Assembly (NCBI GenBank): GCA_905233165.1
Contig: CAJODL010000008.1
Coordinates: 1-64,000 of the forward strand
DNA: 64,000 nucleotides
Source of the DNA: an uncultured Prevotella sp.
GTDB taxonomy: Bacteria > Bacteroidota > Bacteroidia > Bacteroidales > Bacteroidaceae
Reading direction: 5' to 3'
Every line of letters starts with the position of its first letter. Position 1 is the stretch's first letter. A program made the translations under genes and the position numbers. Of the stretch, positions 51,508 to 59,574 are shown piece by piece. The notes under the pieces were generated by a model that made no database searches, was not told where the DNA came from, and saw only the letters and a list, made by a program, of their open reading frames with translations.

Positions 51508-52700
51508 AGAAGCTGCTCTACATATTCGTCTTCTCCGCTCTTCTGAGTATCGTGGGATGTATGCGTGAGCCAGAGCTGCACCTCTATGAGCCGCAGACCA
51601 TAGAACACAACTTCCCAGTTGTTGACCTCGACCTCGAGGTATATTGGGATTACGAAATGATCTTCGATGTACAGTACGACTGGAAGGCAGAATGGTTCTA
51701 TGGTTGGGATGCAGGTGATATCGATATGTTTGGTGAACTGGGTTACACACAGCCATCAGTCTTCAACCTCCGTCGCTACTTCACACAGGACATCCCTTAT
51801 GCTCCACATACCACAGTCATTGCCTCACCACCATTCAGAGGCACACACTTCCAGGATCGTTTCGAATGGGGCTTCTGGGATATCCTCGTATGGAACGAGG
51901 TGCGTACCATCGATGGTGTGCAGAGTCTTATCTTCGACGAGCAGACATCACTCGACTCTGTCACAGCATATACCAACCAGTCAATGTATAGGTCACGCTA
52001 TAATGCACCTCTTTATACGCACGCGTTCTGGGCACCAGAACCTCTCTTCGCTGCCTATGAAAGGGCTATCGATATCAATCGCAACCTCGATGGCTTCGTA
52101 TATGACCCCGCCCGAAACGTCTTCGTTCGTACACTCGATATGACAATGTATCCTATTACATATATATACCTCACACAGGTGATACTCCACAACAACAGGG
52201 GACGCATCGCACAGACAGAGGGTAACTCAGTCCTCTCAGGAATGGCACGCTCTACCACCCTGAATACTGGTACTGCAGGCGTTGACCCTATCTCGGTATA
52301 TTTCAACAACAACCTCAAGAAGGACTGCCCCCTCGTACCTTATGATACACCAGAGGATGACCCTTCTCGCATCATAGCAGAACATGCCGATATCATCGGT
52401 GGACGACTGATGACATTCGGAATGTGTGGACAGACACCACGAAAAATCGATGAAGGTACCAGTCAGATGACAGATAAGTACAAACACTACCTCGATGTAA
52501 CTGTCCAGTTCAACAATGGTATGGACTCCACCATCGTGTTCGATGTCACTCAGCAAGTGAGGAAGCGCTACAAAGGTGGTGTAATCACAGTAGAGCTCGA
52601 CGTTGACACAGTGCCAATCCCACAACGCTCGGGCGGCTCTGGCTTCGACGCAGTAGTAAAAGACTTCGAAGATGGCGGAACGTATGAGTTTGATATGTAA
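51504..52700 (+). CDS. DUF5119 lipoprotein of the fimbria-like locus
   Basis: 398 residues, lipobox SIVGC. The order PELHLYEPQTIEHNFPVVDL, DLEVYWDYEMIFDVQYDWKAE then a long beta-rich region matches DUF5119, a family that follows DUF3575 in fimbrillin loci. Probably surface- or periplasm-anchored and involved in fimbria assembly (inference from co-occurrence). The ATGA overlap with the upstream gene shows coupling. The stop is followed within 4 bp by a family-C repeat tract. Confidence 0.83.
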   Translation: MKKLLYIFVFSALLSIVGCMREPELHLYEPQTIEHNFPVVDLDLEVYWDYEMIFDVQYDWKAEWFYGWDAGDIDMFGELGYTQPSVFNLRRYFTQDIPYAPHTTVIASPPFRGTHFQDRFEWGFWDILVWNEVRTIDGVQSLIFDEQTSLDSVTAYTNQSMYRSRYNAPLYTHAFWAPEPLFAAYERAIDINRNLDGFVYDPARNVFVRTLDMTMYPITYIYLTQVILHNNRGRIAQTEGNSVLSGMARSTTLNTGTAGVDPISVYFNNNLKKDCPLVPYDTPEDDPSRIIAEHADIIGGRLMTFGMCGQTPRKIDEGTSQMTDKYKHYLDVTVQFNNGMDSTIVFDVTQQVRKRYKGGVITVELDVDTVPIPQRSGGSGFDAVVKDFEDGGTYEFDM

Positions 52701-52706
52701 TTTGTA

Positions 52707-52862
52707 AAGTTTAGAGTTTAAAGTTTATAGTCAGTTGAAAGTGTAAAGTTTAGAGTGTAGAGTTTAGAGTTTAGAGTCAGTTGAAAGTGTAAAGTTTAGA
52801 GTGTAGAGTTTAGAGTTTAGAGTTTATAGTCAGTTGAAAGTTTAGAGTATAAAGTTTAAAAG
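52707..52862. repeat. family-C tract before the toxin-antitoxin pair
   Basis: GTAAAGTTTAGAGTGTAGAG units with three TCAGTTGAAAG blocks starting at 52731, 52777 and 52830, so there is also a higher-order period of about 46-53 bp. Confidence 0.85.
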
Positions 52863-52877
52863 ATAAATAAAAGAGAT

Positions 52878-53162
52878 ATGGAAACATTAACAGTAGAACA
52901 AGAAACGAGAAACTACTGGCAACTGCTGAAGGATGTCAGGGATCAGGTGAAGCTTGCGTTGATTTCACGTCTTAGTTCTTCTTTGGTGAGGGAGGCTGAT
53001 GTTGAGAAACCAGCGAATGATGTTTCGCATATAACAATCAAGCCAGAGGACTTGGAGATAACTCCGTTTGTTGCCTCTATCGGTCAGAATATCAAACCAT
53101 TACCTCAGGACTTTGATTACGATAAAGCCAAAAGTGACTATTTAACACAAAAGTACGGATGA
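52878..53162 (+). CDS. antitoxin of a PIN-type toxin-antitoxin pair
   Basis: 94 residues. The N-terminal helical part (NYWQLLKDVRDQVKLALISRLSSSL) resembles Bacteroidales antitoxins paired with PIN toxins. The C-terminal extended part ending FDYDKAKSDYLTQKYG would wrap the toxin. Assigned mainly by its 4-bp ATGA overlap with the PIN gene and by size. Normally neutralises the toxin and represses its own promoter; no operator was identified. Confidence 0.75.
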   Translation: METLTVEQETRNYWQLLKDVRDQVKLALISRLSSSLVREADVEKPANDVSHITIKPEDLEITPFVASIGQNIKPLPQDFDYDKAKSDYLTQKYG

Positions 53163-53584
53163 TAAAGGTCTTCTTTGATACTAACATCATGATTGATGTG
53201 ATTGGACGACGCGAAAAGTTTTGTCTGCCATCGTTGCAGATAATGAGCCTTGCAGACAGAGGGCTCGTGAGTGTCTATGTATCTGCTTTGTCCTATGCAA
53301 CTGCAAGTTTCATTCTGGGAAGGGACAATAAAGATCTGGATATACTTCGCGAATTCTCCAAATTCATGAAGATTACAAATACAACACCTGTTGATTATTC
53401 AACTATAGAAAAAAGTATTGAATCAAAATTTAAAGACTTTGAGGATGCAATGCAATATTTCTCTGCAAAGCATGAGGATATAGACTATATCATAACGCGA
53501 AACAAAAAAGACTATTCCGCATCAGATATTCCAGTTTTTGAACCTCAGGAGTTCATTGATTATTTATTAAAAAACAAACGATAA
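53159..53584 (+). CDS. PIN domain toxin (VapC-like ribonuclease)
   Basis: 141 residues. Acidic active-site pattern of PIN nucleases: Asp in VFFDTNIMIDVIG at the N-terminus, and later acidic residues in KDFEDAMQYFSA and EDIDYIITRNKKDY. Likely cleaves RNA when freed from its antitoxin. The pair is inserted inside the fimbria-like locus and bordered by repeats on both sides (family C before, family D after). Confidence 0.87.
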   Translation: MIKVFFDTNIMIDVIGRREKFCLPSLQIMSLADRGLVSVYVSALSYATASFILGRDNKDLDILREFSKFMKITNTTPVDYSTIEKSIESKFKDFEDAMQYFSAKHEDIDYIITRNKKDYSASDIPVFEPQEFIDYLLKNKR

Positions 53585-53596
53585 AATCAGAAAAAA

Positions 53597-53632
53597 AACT
53601 ATCAACTATCAGTTATCAACTATCAGTTATCA
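53597..53632. repeat. family-D repeat after the PIN toxin gene
   Basis: ACTATCAACTATCAGTTATC units, as in the 6.66 kb gap. Confidence 0.75.
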
Positions 53633-53659
53633 AAATAAGTATTAACCCTTTTAAACAAC

Positions 53660-53710
53660 ATGAACGAAGAATTAGAAAGAGAAACGAAATTAGAAAACAA
53701 AACAAATTAA
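53660..53710 (+). other. 16-codon leader ORF before the long fimbrillin gene
   Basis: ATG to TAA, MNEELERETKLENKTN, highly charged, 47 bp before the fimbrillin start. It may be untranslated leader; translation is not supported beyond the open frame. Confidence 0.25.
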
Positions 53711-53757
53711 TCAACAATTAATTATTTTTATTATTAACAATTTAATTTTTTAAAGTT

Positions 53758-56037
53758 ATGAAAACAAAGTATTTTATCTTCGCAGCATCGGCGCTGGTAG
53801 CGCTCGCAAGCTGCTCGAATGACGAGTACGTTGGTGACAACAACGGTTTAACCGCTGCTGAGGGTGACGGTTCAATCCAGTTCAGTTACACAATGCCAAA
53901 CGCAACTCGTGCTGACATTGTCGGTGAAGCTGCAGCAGACCTGCTCGGTAACGGCTTCTATGTTGTAGGTACCAAAGGTACAGAGGCAGAAACAAGTCCT
54001 AGTCCAACACTTGTCTTTGATGACTATCTGGTATACTTCAATGCGAATACTGCTGGTACTACAAAATCAAACACAGCAAACTGGGAGTATGCTGGTGTAA
54101 CACCTGGAACAGACCCTTATGACGGTTGGGTGTATTTGACTTCTATGGACCCTGCACGTGTCGCTGCACCTCAGACTATCAAGTATTGGGACTTTAGCCA
54201 GCCTCAGTATGACTTTATGGCTTTCTCTACGGGTAAAAAGACCCCTGTTACCGGAACTCCTGCTAATGCTGGTGAAATTGGTGTAACAGCGATGAAGTAC
54301 GGCACAGCTCTTGCAGGTGGTGCAACAGCTTACACTTTTAAATTATTTGATGCTACAGGTCTTGCAAACACCTATATCACAGATATCACAAAAGTGGTAA
54401 AGGCAAACTACAAGCAAGAGGTACAACTAGAGTTTAAGAACCTCGGTTCTAAGGTGCGTATCGCTCTTTATGAGACTGTTCCTGGATACTCTATACAGGC
54501 TTCAAGTGTAAACTTCTACACAGAGGATGATGGTACCAAGGATTTCACAGACGCTAAGAGCACGACTGCTGCTTTGATTAGTTCTGATACAAAAGGTTTT
54601 GCAAGCGATGGCGTAATTACTGTATTTTTCCCAAGTGTAGGTACAAATAATGCCAACAAAGAAAATTACAATAAGGCTTCAGCAACAGTATCATCTACTG
54701 CTGGAACTCAGAGCAAAACATTTGGCGATCTTGCAAATAAAGCAACAGCAGAAGGAAAAGAGCCTGCAGGCGCACTTTATCTAGGCCGCTCTCTTCCTAA
54801 TGCAACTTATGCTGGCACAGAAGCAAAGCAGTATTATACAATAGTATTCCCAACTAGCTCTGCTTATCCTCTTACACTCCGTGTAGATTACACTCTGATT
54901 GCAACTGATGGCTCTGGTGAGACAATTAATGTCAAAGGCGCAAGAGCTGTGGTTCCTTCTACTTATACTACATGGCAGCCTAACTATGCTTACACATATG
55001 TCTTCAAGATTTCAGACAATACCAATGGTTGGACAGGTGCTAGTACTGACGATCCAGGCTTGTTCCCAATCACCTTCGATGCTGTTGTAGCAGAAGTTAA
55101 GGATGCAAATGGTCAGCAGACAACAATTACTACAGTTGCAACTCCTACCATTACTACCTATCAGCAACTCCATCCAAAGACAGCATCAACTGACGAGTAT
55201 TCAAAATCTACAAAGGGTAAGGATAATCAATATCGAGACCTGTATGTTCAGGTGATGAATAACAAGGTAGAGCCTGCAACTCCGATAATTGATTTAAATG
55301 CGAATGCTACTGGTGCATCAACAAAGAAGTCACTTCTCTACAAGATAACAAAGGATGATGCAAATTATGTTGCTTCTGAGGCACAGGTTATGGATGCACT
55401 TCAGAATCAGTCTTCAGTAGATGGTGGTACAGGTGCTATCACAGGTCGCAACAGTGTTGTTCTTACTCCTGATGCTACTCATATTGATGCTACAGTAGAA
55501 TCTATCGTTAACGGTGCTGACGATAAGGCTATTGATTTAAGAGACAAGGATGGTTCAGGAGATCCAATTGAGGATTCAGGCAAAGGTAAAGCAGCTAAGA
55601 TTGATATCGATCAGCTTGCTACTGGCACATATGCTTATGTATATGATTATTCAGATGCTGCTAAGGTGAATACAACAATTTATCAGCCTGAAACTTATGC
55701 ATTATCTGCTGCTATTCCTAATGGAAAAAGATATACCACAACTACTATTCTGAATGGTATAACTTATGAATCAAATAAGACGGTAGCCGATGAAGCAGTA
55801 AGTTCAAGTTATCTCTACTTCTCAAAGACTACAGAAGATGGTGAGAATTACACTTATTCATTCTATAGTGTAGACGATAAGACCACACTTCCTGCTGGTT
55901 TGCTGAAAGTTGAGATTACTGCTGGTAATCTTCCAACAACTTCATCAACCACATATGCTGCTGGTATGTTCGTATTCGATACTTATGTACATAACACTGG
56001 TAAGTATGCAGTTAAGGTCTTCAAGGTAGTTGACTAA
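53758..56037 (+). CDS. long fimbrillin (Mfa-like) lipoprotein
   Basis: 759 residues, lipobox LASCS and N-terminal DEYVGDN. The fimbrillin fold ends with the hallmark TTWQPNYAYTYVFKIS near residue 415. Arg in NATRAD (about residue 57) could be a maturation-protease site, as in FimA/Mfa1. The extra C-terminal 340 residues (LFPITFDAVVAEVKDANG ... ) form additional beta domains, making it longer than Mfa1. Likely the main shaft or a major surface subunit of the locus. Codon use and composition are fairly uniform; it follows the TA pair by 173 bp. Confidence 0.82.
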   Translation: MKTKYFIFAASALVALASCSNDEYVGDNNGLTAAEGDGSIQFSYTMPNATRADIVGEAAADLLGNGFYVVGTKGTEAETSPSPTLVFDDYLVYFNANTAGTTKSNTANWEYAGVTPGTDPYDGWVYLTSMDPARVAAPQTIKYWDFSQPQYDFMAFSTGKKTPVTGTPANAGEIGVTAMKYGTALAGGATAYTFKLFDATGLANTYITDITKVVKANYKQEVQLEFKNLGSKVRIALYETVPGYSIQASSVNFYTEDDGTKDFTDAKSTTAALISSDTKGFASDGVITVFFPSVGTNNANKENYNKASATVSSTAGTQSKTFGDLANKATAEGKEPAGALYLGRSLPNATYAGTEAKQYYTIVFPTSSAYPLTLRVDYTLIATDGSGETINVKGARAVVPSTYTTWQPNYAYTYVFKISDNTNGWTGASTDDPGLFPITFDAVVAEVKDANGQQTTITTVATPTITTYQQLHPKTASTDEYSKSTKGKDNQYRDLYVQVMNNKVEPATPIIDLNANATGASTKKSLLYKITKDDANYVASEAQVMDALQNQSSVDGGTGAITGRNSVVLTPDATHIDATVESIVNGADDKAIDLRDKDGSGDPIEDSGKGKAAKIDIDQLATGTYAYVYDYSDAAKVNTTIYQPETYALSAAIPNGKRYTTTTILNGITYESNKTVADEAVSSSYLYFSKTTEDGENYTYSFYSVDDKTTLPAGLLKVEITAGNLPTTSSTTYAAGMFVFDTYVHNTGKYAVKVFKVVD

Positions 56038-56120
56038 TCTTATCTAATATTTACCCCGATGGGAGTTCTATTCGATTAGCTCGATATTACTCCCTCGGGT
56101 AGAAAAAAAGCCTGAGGGAC

Positions 56121-56187
56121 GTAGCATAGGCAGAGCATAGGCGTAGCATAGGCCGAGCATAGGCCGAGCATAGGCGTAGCATAGGCC
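56121..56187. repeat. family-G tandem repeat
   Basis: About six units of 10-12 bp alternating GTAGCATAGGC and GAGCATAGGC. Seen only here in the window. Confidence 0.9.
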
Positions 56188-56284
56188 GCGACTCCTTCGG
56201 ATAGAAAAAAACTCTGATGCGTGTTCTTCGACTAGCGAAGCGAGCAAAGCTCGATTACGACTCCGCACAGGGTTAAAAACCAAA

Positions 56285-56313
56285 GCTCGACAGGGTTCGA
56301 CTCCCTGTCGAGC
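56285..56313. other. tRNA-minihelix-like hairpin
   Basis: 11-bp perfect stem GCTCGACAGGG / CCCTGTCGAGC with a 7-nt loop TTCGACT that fits the tRNA T-loop consensus (TTCRAnY). It is followed by A, like a discriminator base. It resembles an acceptor/T-arm minihelix. No rest of a tRNA is found next to it. Confidence 0.55.
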
Positions 56314-56348
56314 AACAAAAGAAAAAAGAAAGGCCCGGAGGCCGTATT

Positions 56349-56414
56349 AAGACCAATAAGTCTAATAGGACCAATAAGTCTAATAAGACTAATAGGACTA
56401 ATAAGACCAATAAG
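56349..56414. repeat. family-E 9-bp array before the four-helix-bundle gene
   Basis: Seven exact-length units (AAGACCAAT, AAGTCTAAT, AGGACCAAT, AAGTCTAAT, AAGACTAAT, AGGACTAAT, AAGACCAAT). Confidence 0.9.
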
Positions 56415-56428
56415 TTAAAAAGAAGACT

Positions 56429-57106
56429 ATGATCAATGATACCAACAAGAAACCGTTAGAGTCGAAGCCGTTCTTGCCAAAGAAGGGCAACTATCGTGCT
56501 CTGCTGGTGTATCAGAAGGCAGAATGTCTTTATGATATCACTTTCTACTTTGCGCACCACTATTTCGTGGAGCGTAAAGACCGTACCATTGATCAGCTGA
56601 TACAGGCGGCACGCTCTGGCAAACAGAATATCGCAGAAGGCTCGTCCGCTGCCACTACCTCCTCTGAAACAGAACTGAAACTGATGGGGGTTGCTCGCGC
56701 CAGCATGAAAGAGGTATTGGAAGACTATATTGACTATTTGCGTACTCGTGGCTTGGAACAATGGGCAGTCAATGACCCTCGTACCAAGCAGATACAGGAA
56801 TATAGCAAAAATCATAATCGCCCAGAAGATTATACCACGGACATCGATAAGCGTTCGCCGGAGGCACTGTGTAACATTGCAATCACCCTTATCCATCAGT
56901 TTGACAACATGATGGGTAAACTATTAGACCGTCTGCAGAAAGATTTCGTCGAGCAGGGCGGCATCCGCGAGCGTATGACAGCTGCCAGACTGGGCTATCG
57001 CAACGACCAGAAAGCCCGCATAGTGGAGCTGGAGACAGAAAACAGCCAACTGAAGGCAAAGATAGCAGAGCTGGAAGAAAAGCTCAAGAAAGGAGGTGCC
57101 CAATGA
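56429..57106 (+). CDS. four-helix-bundle (S23/IVP-type) protein with C-terminal coiled coil
   Basis: 225 residues, no signal peptide. Residues about 22-165 match the four-helix-bundle family found in 23S rRNA intervening sequences and related to the Avd accessory protein of diversity-generating retroelements. Marks are LLVYQKAECLYDITFYF, SGKQNIAEGSSAATTSSETE, LKLMGVARASMKEVLEDY. A basic helix and a heptad coiled coil (IVELETENSQLKAKIAELEE) end it. It overlaps the downstream fimbrillin gene by ATGA, and AAAGGAGGT precedes that start. A cytoplasmic protein inside a fimbrial operon is unusual; a regulatory or RNA-binding role is speculation. Confidence 0.8.
   Translation: MINDTNKKPLESKPFLPKKGNYRALLVYQKAECLYDITFYFAHHYFVERKDRTIDQLIQAARSGKQNIAEGSSAATTSSETELKLMGVARASMKEVLEDYIDYLRTRGLEQWAVNDPRTKQIQEYSKNHNRPEDYTTDIDKRSPEALCNIAITLIHQFDNMMGKLLDRLQKDFVEQGGIRERMTAARLGYRNDQKARIVELETENSQLKAKIAELEEKLKKGGAQ
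57089..57097 (+). promoter_or_regulatory. strong Shine-Dalgarno before the 57.1 kb fimbrillin
   Basis: AAAGGAGGT, 5 bp before the ATG at 57103. Such strong sites are rare in Bacteroidetes and hardly seen elsewhere in this window. It may be fortuitous, as it also encodes KKGG. Confidence 0.5.
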
Positions 57107-58260
57107 GACTAATAGGACTAATTATTCTCTGCCTGACACTCGTCAGCTGCGGTGGGGGAGGGAGTGACGACCTGACTGCGGCGCCAGAGATGGCAGCGCC
57201 ACAGGAGGAACTGGTGCCTATCACCTTTAATGGTTATCAGGGAAATGAGACTGCAGAAACACGTGCCAACAGTGGAACACCACTGTACGCATCAGGCGTA
57301 ACCCGTTTCCACGTGTGGGGCTATAAGAATATGTCCTACTCAGCTGGCTCTTATGGCGAAACACAAACAGTATTCCCAACCTATCAGGTTGACTGGCGTG
57401 CTAACAGCGCTGCTACATCTGCGACAAACACCAGCAACTGGGACTATATATTGACAGAAAAACCCAACCAAACAATCAAGTTCTGGGACTGGTCAGCAAA
57501 GGCTTACCGCTTCTTCGCAGCAACAAAGTTTGACAAAAATGCTGCAGTACCAGCAACGGTGGCTGACTATGAGGCCAATAAGTCCTATGGGACCAATGAG
57601 ACCGATGAGTACGAGGTCAGCATGCTGGTTGATGCTAGCAGTGCTAGTGCGATAGACGCTGCCCCATACTTCTCACGTCTGTGGTTCTCAACAGGTGATG
57701 CAGGAACTTATCCAGACAAGCAGTTCGGAAGACCAGTCACTCTGGAATTCATACAGCCCTTCGCACGCGTGCGATTTATATATACTTATGTGTACCCACG
57801 CGAGGGCGTAATAATAACAAGCCAGAGTTTCAAGCCTTCAGCTACTGGAGAGAAGATACCTCGCAGAGGCGTTGTCACAGTATCATACCCTCTGTCAGGA
57901 GCAGAGACTAAAGAGTCATACTCAATGACACCTCATCCATCTGATGCTAAGTTGCTTGACGCCTTCACTGAGGACTATGACCCAGAGGTGGATACAAAGG
58001 AATATACCACGTGCGACGATGGCTGGTACACCGTGCTCCCAAATACCTCGCAGGGCAGCTATACGCTGACGGTGAATATAAAAGGTCTTGGTGAAAGAAC
58101 AGCCGTCGTGCCGGCAACATATATGCAGTGGAAAGCTGGCTACAGCTATACCTACATCTTTAAAATCACAGAAGAAGGTGGTATAGCGATAGGATGGGTT
58201 GACTACGCTGTAGTCCCCTGGATACCTGTAACAGGCAACAGAACGGTGTATAATTGGTAG
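57103..58260 (+). CDS. fimbrillin-family lipoprotein
   Basis: 385 residues, lipobox TLVSCG. N-terminal linker EELVPITFNGYQGNETAETR, then a fimbrillin beta-sandwich with IKFWDWSAKAYRFFA and the closing hallmark MQWKAGYSYTYIFKIT. Probably a minor or tip-proximal subunit. The first residues RLIGLI come from two family-E 9-bp units that start 2 bp into the ATG. Residues 157-168 (EANKSYGTNETD) are four further in-frame units. Start fixed by the ATGA overlap. Confidence 0.83.
   Translation: MRLIGLIILCLTLVSCGGGGSDDLTAAPEMAAPQEELVPITFNGYQGNETAETRANSGTPLYASGVTRFHVWGYKNMSYSAGSYGETQTVFPTYQVDWRANSAATSATNTSNWDYILTEKPNQTIKFWDWSAKAYRFFAATKFDKNAAVPATVADYEANKSYGTNETDEYEVSMLVDASSASAIDAAPYFSRLWFSTGDAGTYPDKQFGRPVTLEFIQPFARVRFIYTYVYPREGVIITSQSFKPSATGEKIPRRGVVTVSYPLSGAETKESYSMTPHPSDAKLLDAFTEDYDPEVDTKEYTTCDDGWYTVLPNTSQGSYTLTVNIKGLGERTAVVPATYMQWKAGYSYTYIFKITEEGGIAIGWVDYAVVPWIPVTGNRTVYNW
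57105..57122 (+). repeat. family-E units encoding the start of a signal peptide
   Basis: GAGACTAAT and AGGACTAAT; 17 bases (AGACTAATAGGACTAAT) are identical to part of the intergenic array at 56.35 kb. Read one base out of phase with the loop copies, giving R-LIG-LI. Confidence 0.8.
57571..57606 (+). repeat. in-frame family-E repeats in the fimbrillin gene
   Basis: Units GAGGCCAAT, AAGTCCTAT, GGGACCAAT, GAGACCGAT read as EAN KSY GTN ETD, nearly the same peptide as in the DUF3575 gene 6.5 kb away. Confidence 0.82.
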
Positions 58261-58350
58261 GAATAAAGGAATGAAGAAATGAAAGAATGAAAAAATGAAG
58301 GAATGAAGAATGAGAGAATGAAGAAATGAGAGAATGAAGAAATGAAAACG
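58261..58350 (+). repeat. family-F 8-bp repeat tract including a start codon
   Basis: GAATGAAG / GAATGAAA units fill the gap. The last ATG of the tract (58342) is the start codon of the next gene. Confidence 0.88.
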
Positions 58351-59574
58351 ATAACGACCATAATAAGTAAGGTAAGCCTCGTAAGCTTTATAAGCCTCAT
58401 AAGCTTTGTAAGCTTCGTTAGCAGTTGCTCTAAGAGTGACGATCTTGACGGTGGAGAGGATCTGAATGCTCCTGGTGTGGCATTAGGAGGATTGAGTGGT
58501 TATTCTACTTATTTTGAGGAGAATATGGATCTCCAGATGACAAGATCTGGTGATGCCTCAACCCGAGCATGGGCAATACCATCAGGATATGTGAAATACG
58601 AGGGCGGTGTTCAGCCTATCGCTATCGCCTTCGCTGATACAAATATGGTTATATCAAAACAGATGGGGCACTTCTACAAGGTTGAAGACAAAGACCAGTG
58701 GCGCACCAATGTGGAATTTAAAGCAAACCACGACTACTACCTCTATGGCTTTATCCCTAATCTGCCTGTCATAAAATATAGCATCACAGACATAAATCCT
58801 GGTTTGGATGATGATTCTGACGCTAAAACAGTCACTGCACACGATGGATACAGTCATGGCGCCATCATGTCTCTGGAGGATGTGCCTGCTGTAATGCCTA
58901 ACGACCTCTGCGTCGTGATAGGTGCAAAACATGGTACCGACAAAGAACACGACAGCGGCCTGCGTCGGGGTGATTTCAGCTTCCGCACTTCGCAAGGTGA
59001 TGATGACAAAGACTATGTCTTCCTGCTCTTCGACCACCTCTATGCTGCCCTCAGCATCAATATGAAGGTGTATGCCGACTACGATGCAATACGTACCATA
59101 AAGCTGAAATCCCTGAAACTAAGTACTCAGGTAGGAGAGACCGTTTCAACAGATAAGACCAACATAACCATCAAATTACATACAACAGATGGTAGCACAA
59201 GTCCTATTGATACTGAGGATGGTATTGTCTTTGAATCAGCAGGTGAGCCTATCTCAAGTGATGGTATGGAATTCTGGTCTGATGGCGATGGCGAACAGTT
59301 GACTACTTCCTCAAAACAGTTTATCGGATACTTTATGCCTGATTGCATCACAAAACTCGTCCTGACAAGTGAGTATGATGTATATGACAAACAGGGCAAC
59401 TTGATTCGTCAGAACTGTAAAGCTACGAACACAATGGAGCTAAAAGACTTGTTGACAGAACAGTTAGCAACAGAACGTGGTAAACGATATACAATAGATA
59501 TGACAATCATGCCGACATATCTGTACATGTTGTCAGATCCGGATGTGAAGAACCCGGTGGTGATAAGTGAGTGA
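58342..59574 (+). CDS. fimbrillin-like lipoprotein with repeat-built signal peptide
   Basis: 410 residues. The signal peptide is K-V-S-L-V-S-F-I-S-L-I-S-F-V-S-F-V-S-S-C; its hydrophobic core is five 9-bp repeat units in frame and ends at the lipobox Cys. The mature part is a beta-rich fimbrillin-type protein with the family-typical end RGKRYTIDMTIMPTYLYML followed by SDPDVKNP. Probably an accessory fimbrial subunit (Mfa-like group). The start ATG lies in the family-F tract and the stop TGA at 59572 begins the next one. Confidence 0.8.
   Translation: MKTITTIISKVSLVSFISLISFVSFVSSCSKSDDLDGGEDLNAPGVALGGLSGYSTYFEENMDLQMTRSGDASTRAWAIPSGYVKYEGGVQPIAIAFADTNMVISKQMGHFYKVEDKDQWRTNVEFKANHDYYLYGFIPNLPVIKYSITDINPGLDDDSDAKTVTAHDGYSHGAIMSLEDVPAVMPNDLCVVIGAKHGTDKEHDSGLRRGDFSFRTSQGDDDKDYVFLLFDHLYAALSINMKVYADYDAIRTIKLKSLKLSTQVGETVSTDKTNITIKLHTTDGSTSPIDTEDGIVFESAGEPISSDGMEFWSDGDGEQLTTSSKQFIGYFMPDCITKLVLTSEYDVYDKQGNLIRQNCKATNTMELKDLLTEQLATERGKRYTIDMTIMPTYLYMLSDPDVKNPVVISE
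58372..58425 (+). repeat. family-H 9-bp repeats encoding a signal-peptide core
   Basis: Units GTAAGCCTC, GTAAGCTTT, ATAAGCCTC, ATAAGCTTT, GTAAGCTTC, then a diverged GTTAGCAGT. Each encodes Val/Ile-Ser-Leu/Phe. The unit resembles a rotated family-E unit (ATAAGTCTA). Confidence 0.88.

Larger units (their letters stand above)
56038..56428. other. intergenic region with hairpins and three repeat types
   Basis: No gene. Two related blocks, ACTCCCTCGGGTAGAAAAAA (from about 56089) and ACTCCTTCGGATAGAAAAAA (from about 56190), flank the family-G array. A strong hairpin and the family-E array follow. The first block pairs with CCGATGGGAGT upstream to form a stem, but no T-run follows. Confidence 0.6.

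Noticed and set aside
56068..56283. Minus-strand ORF with CYAYA repeats
   Set aside because: A translation of the family-G array only.
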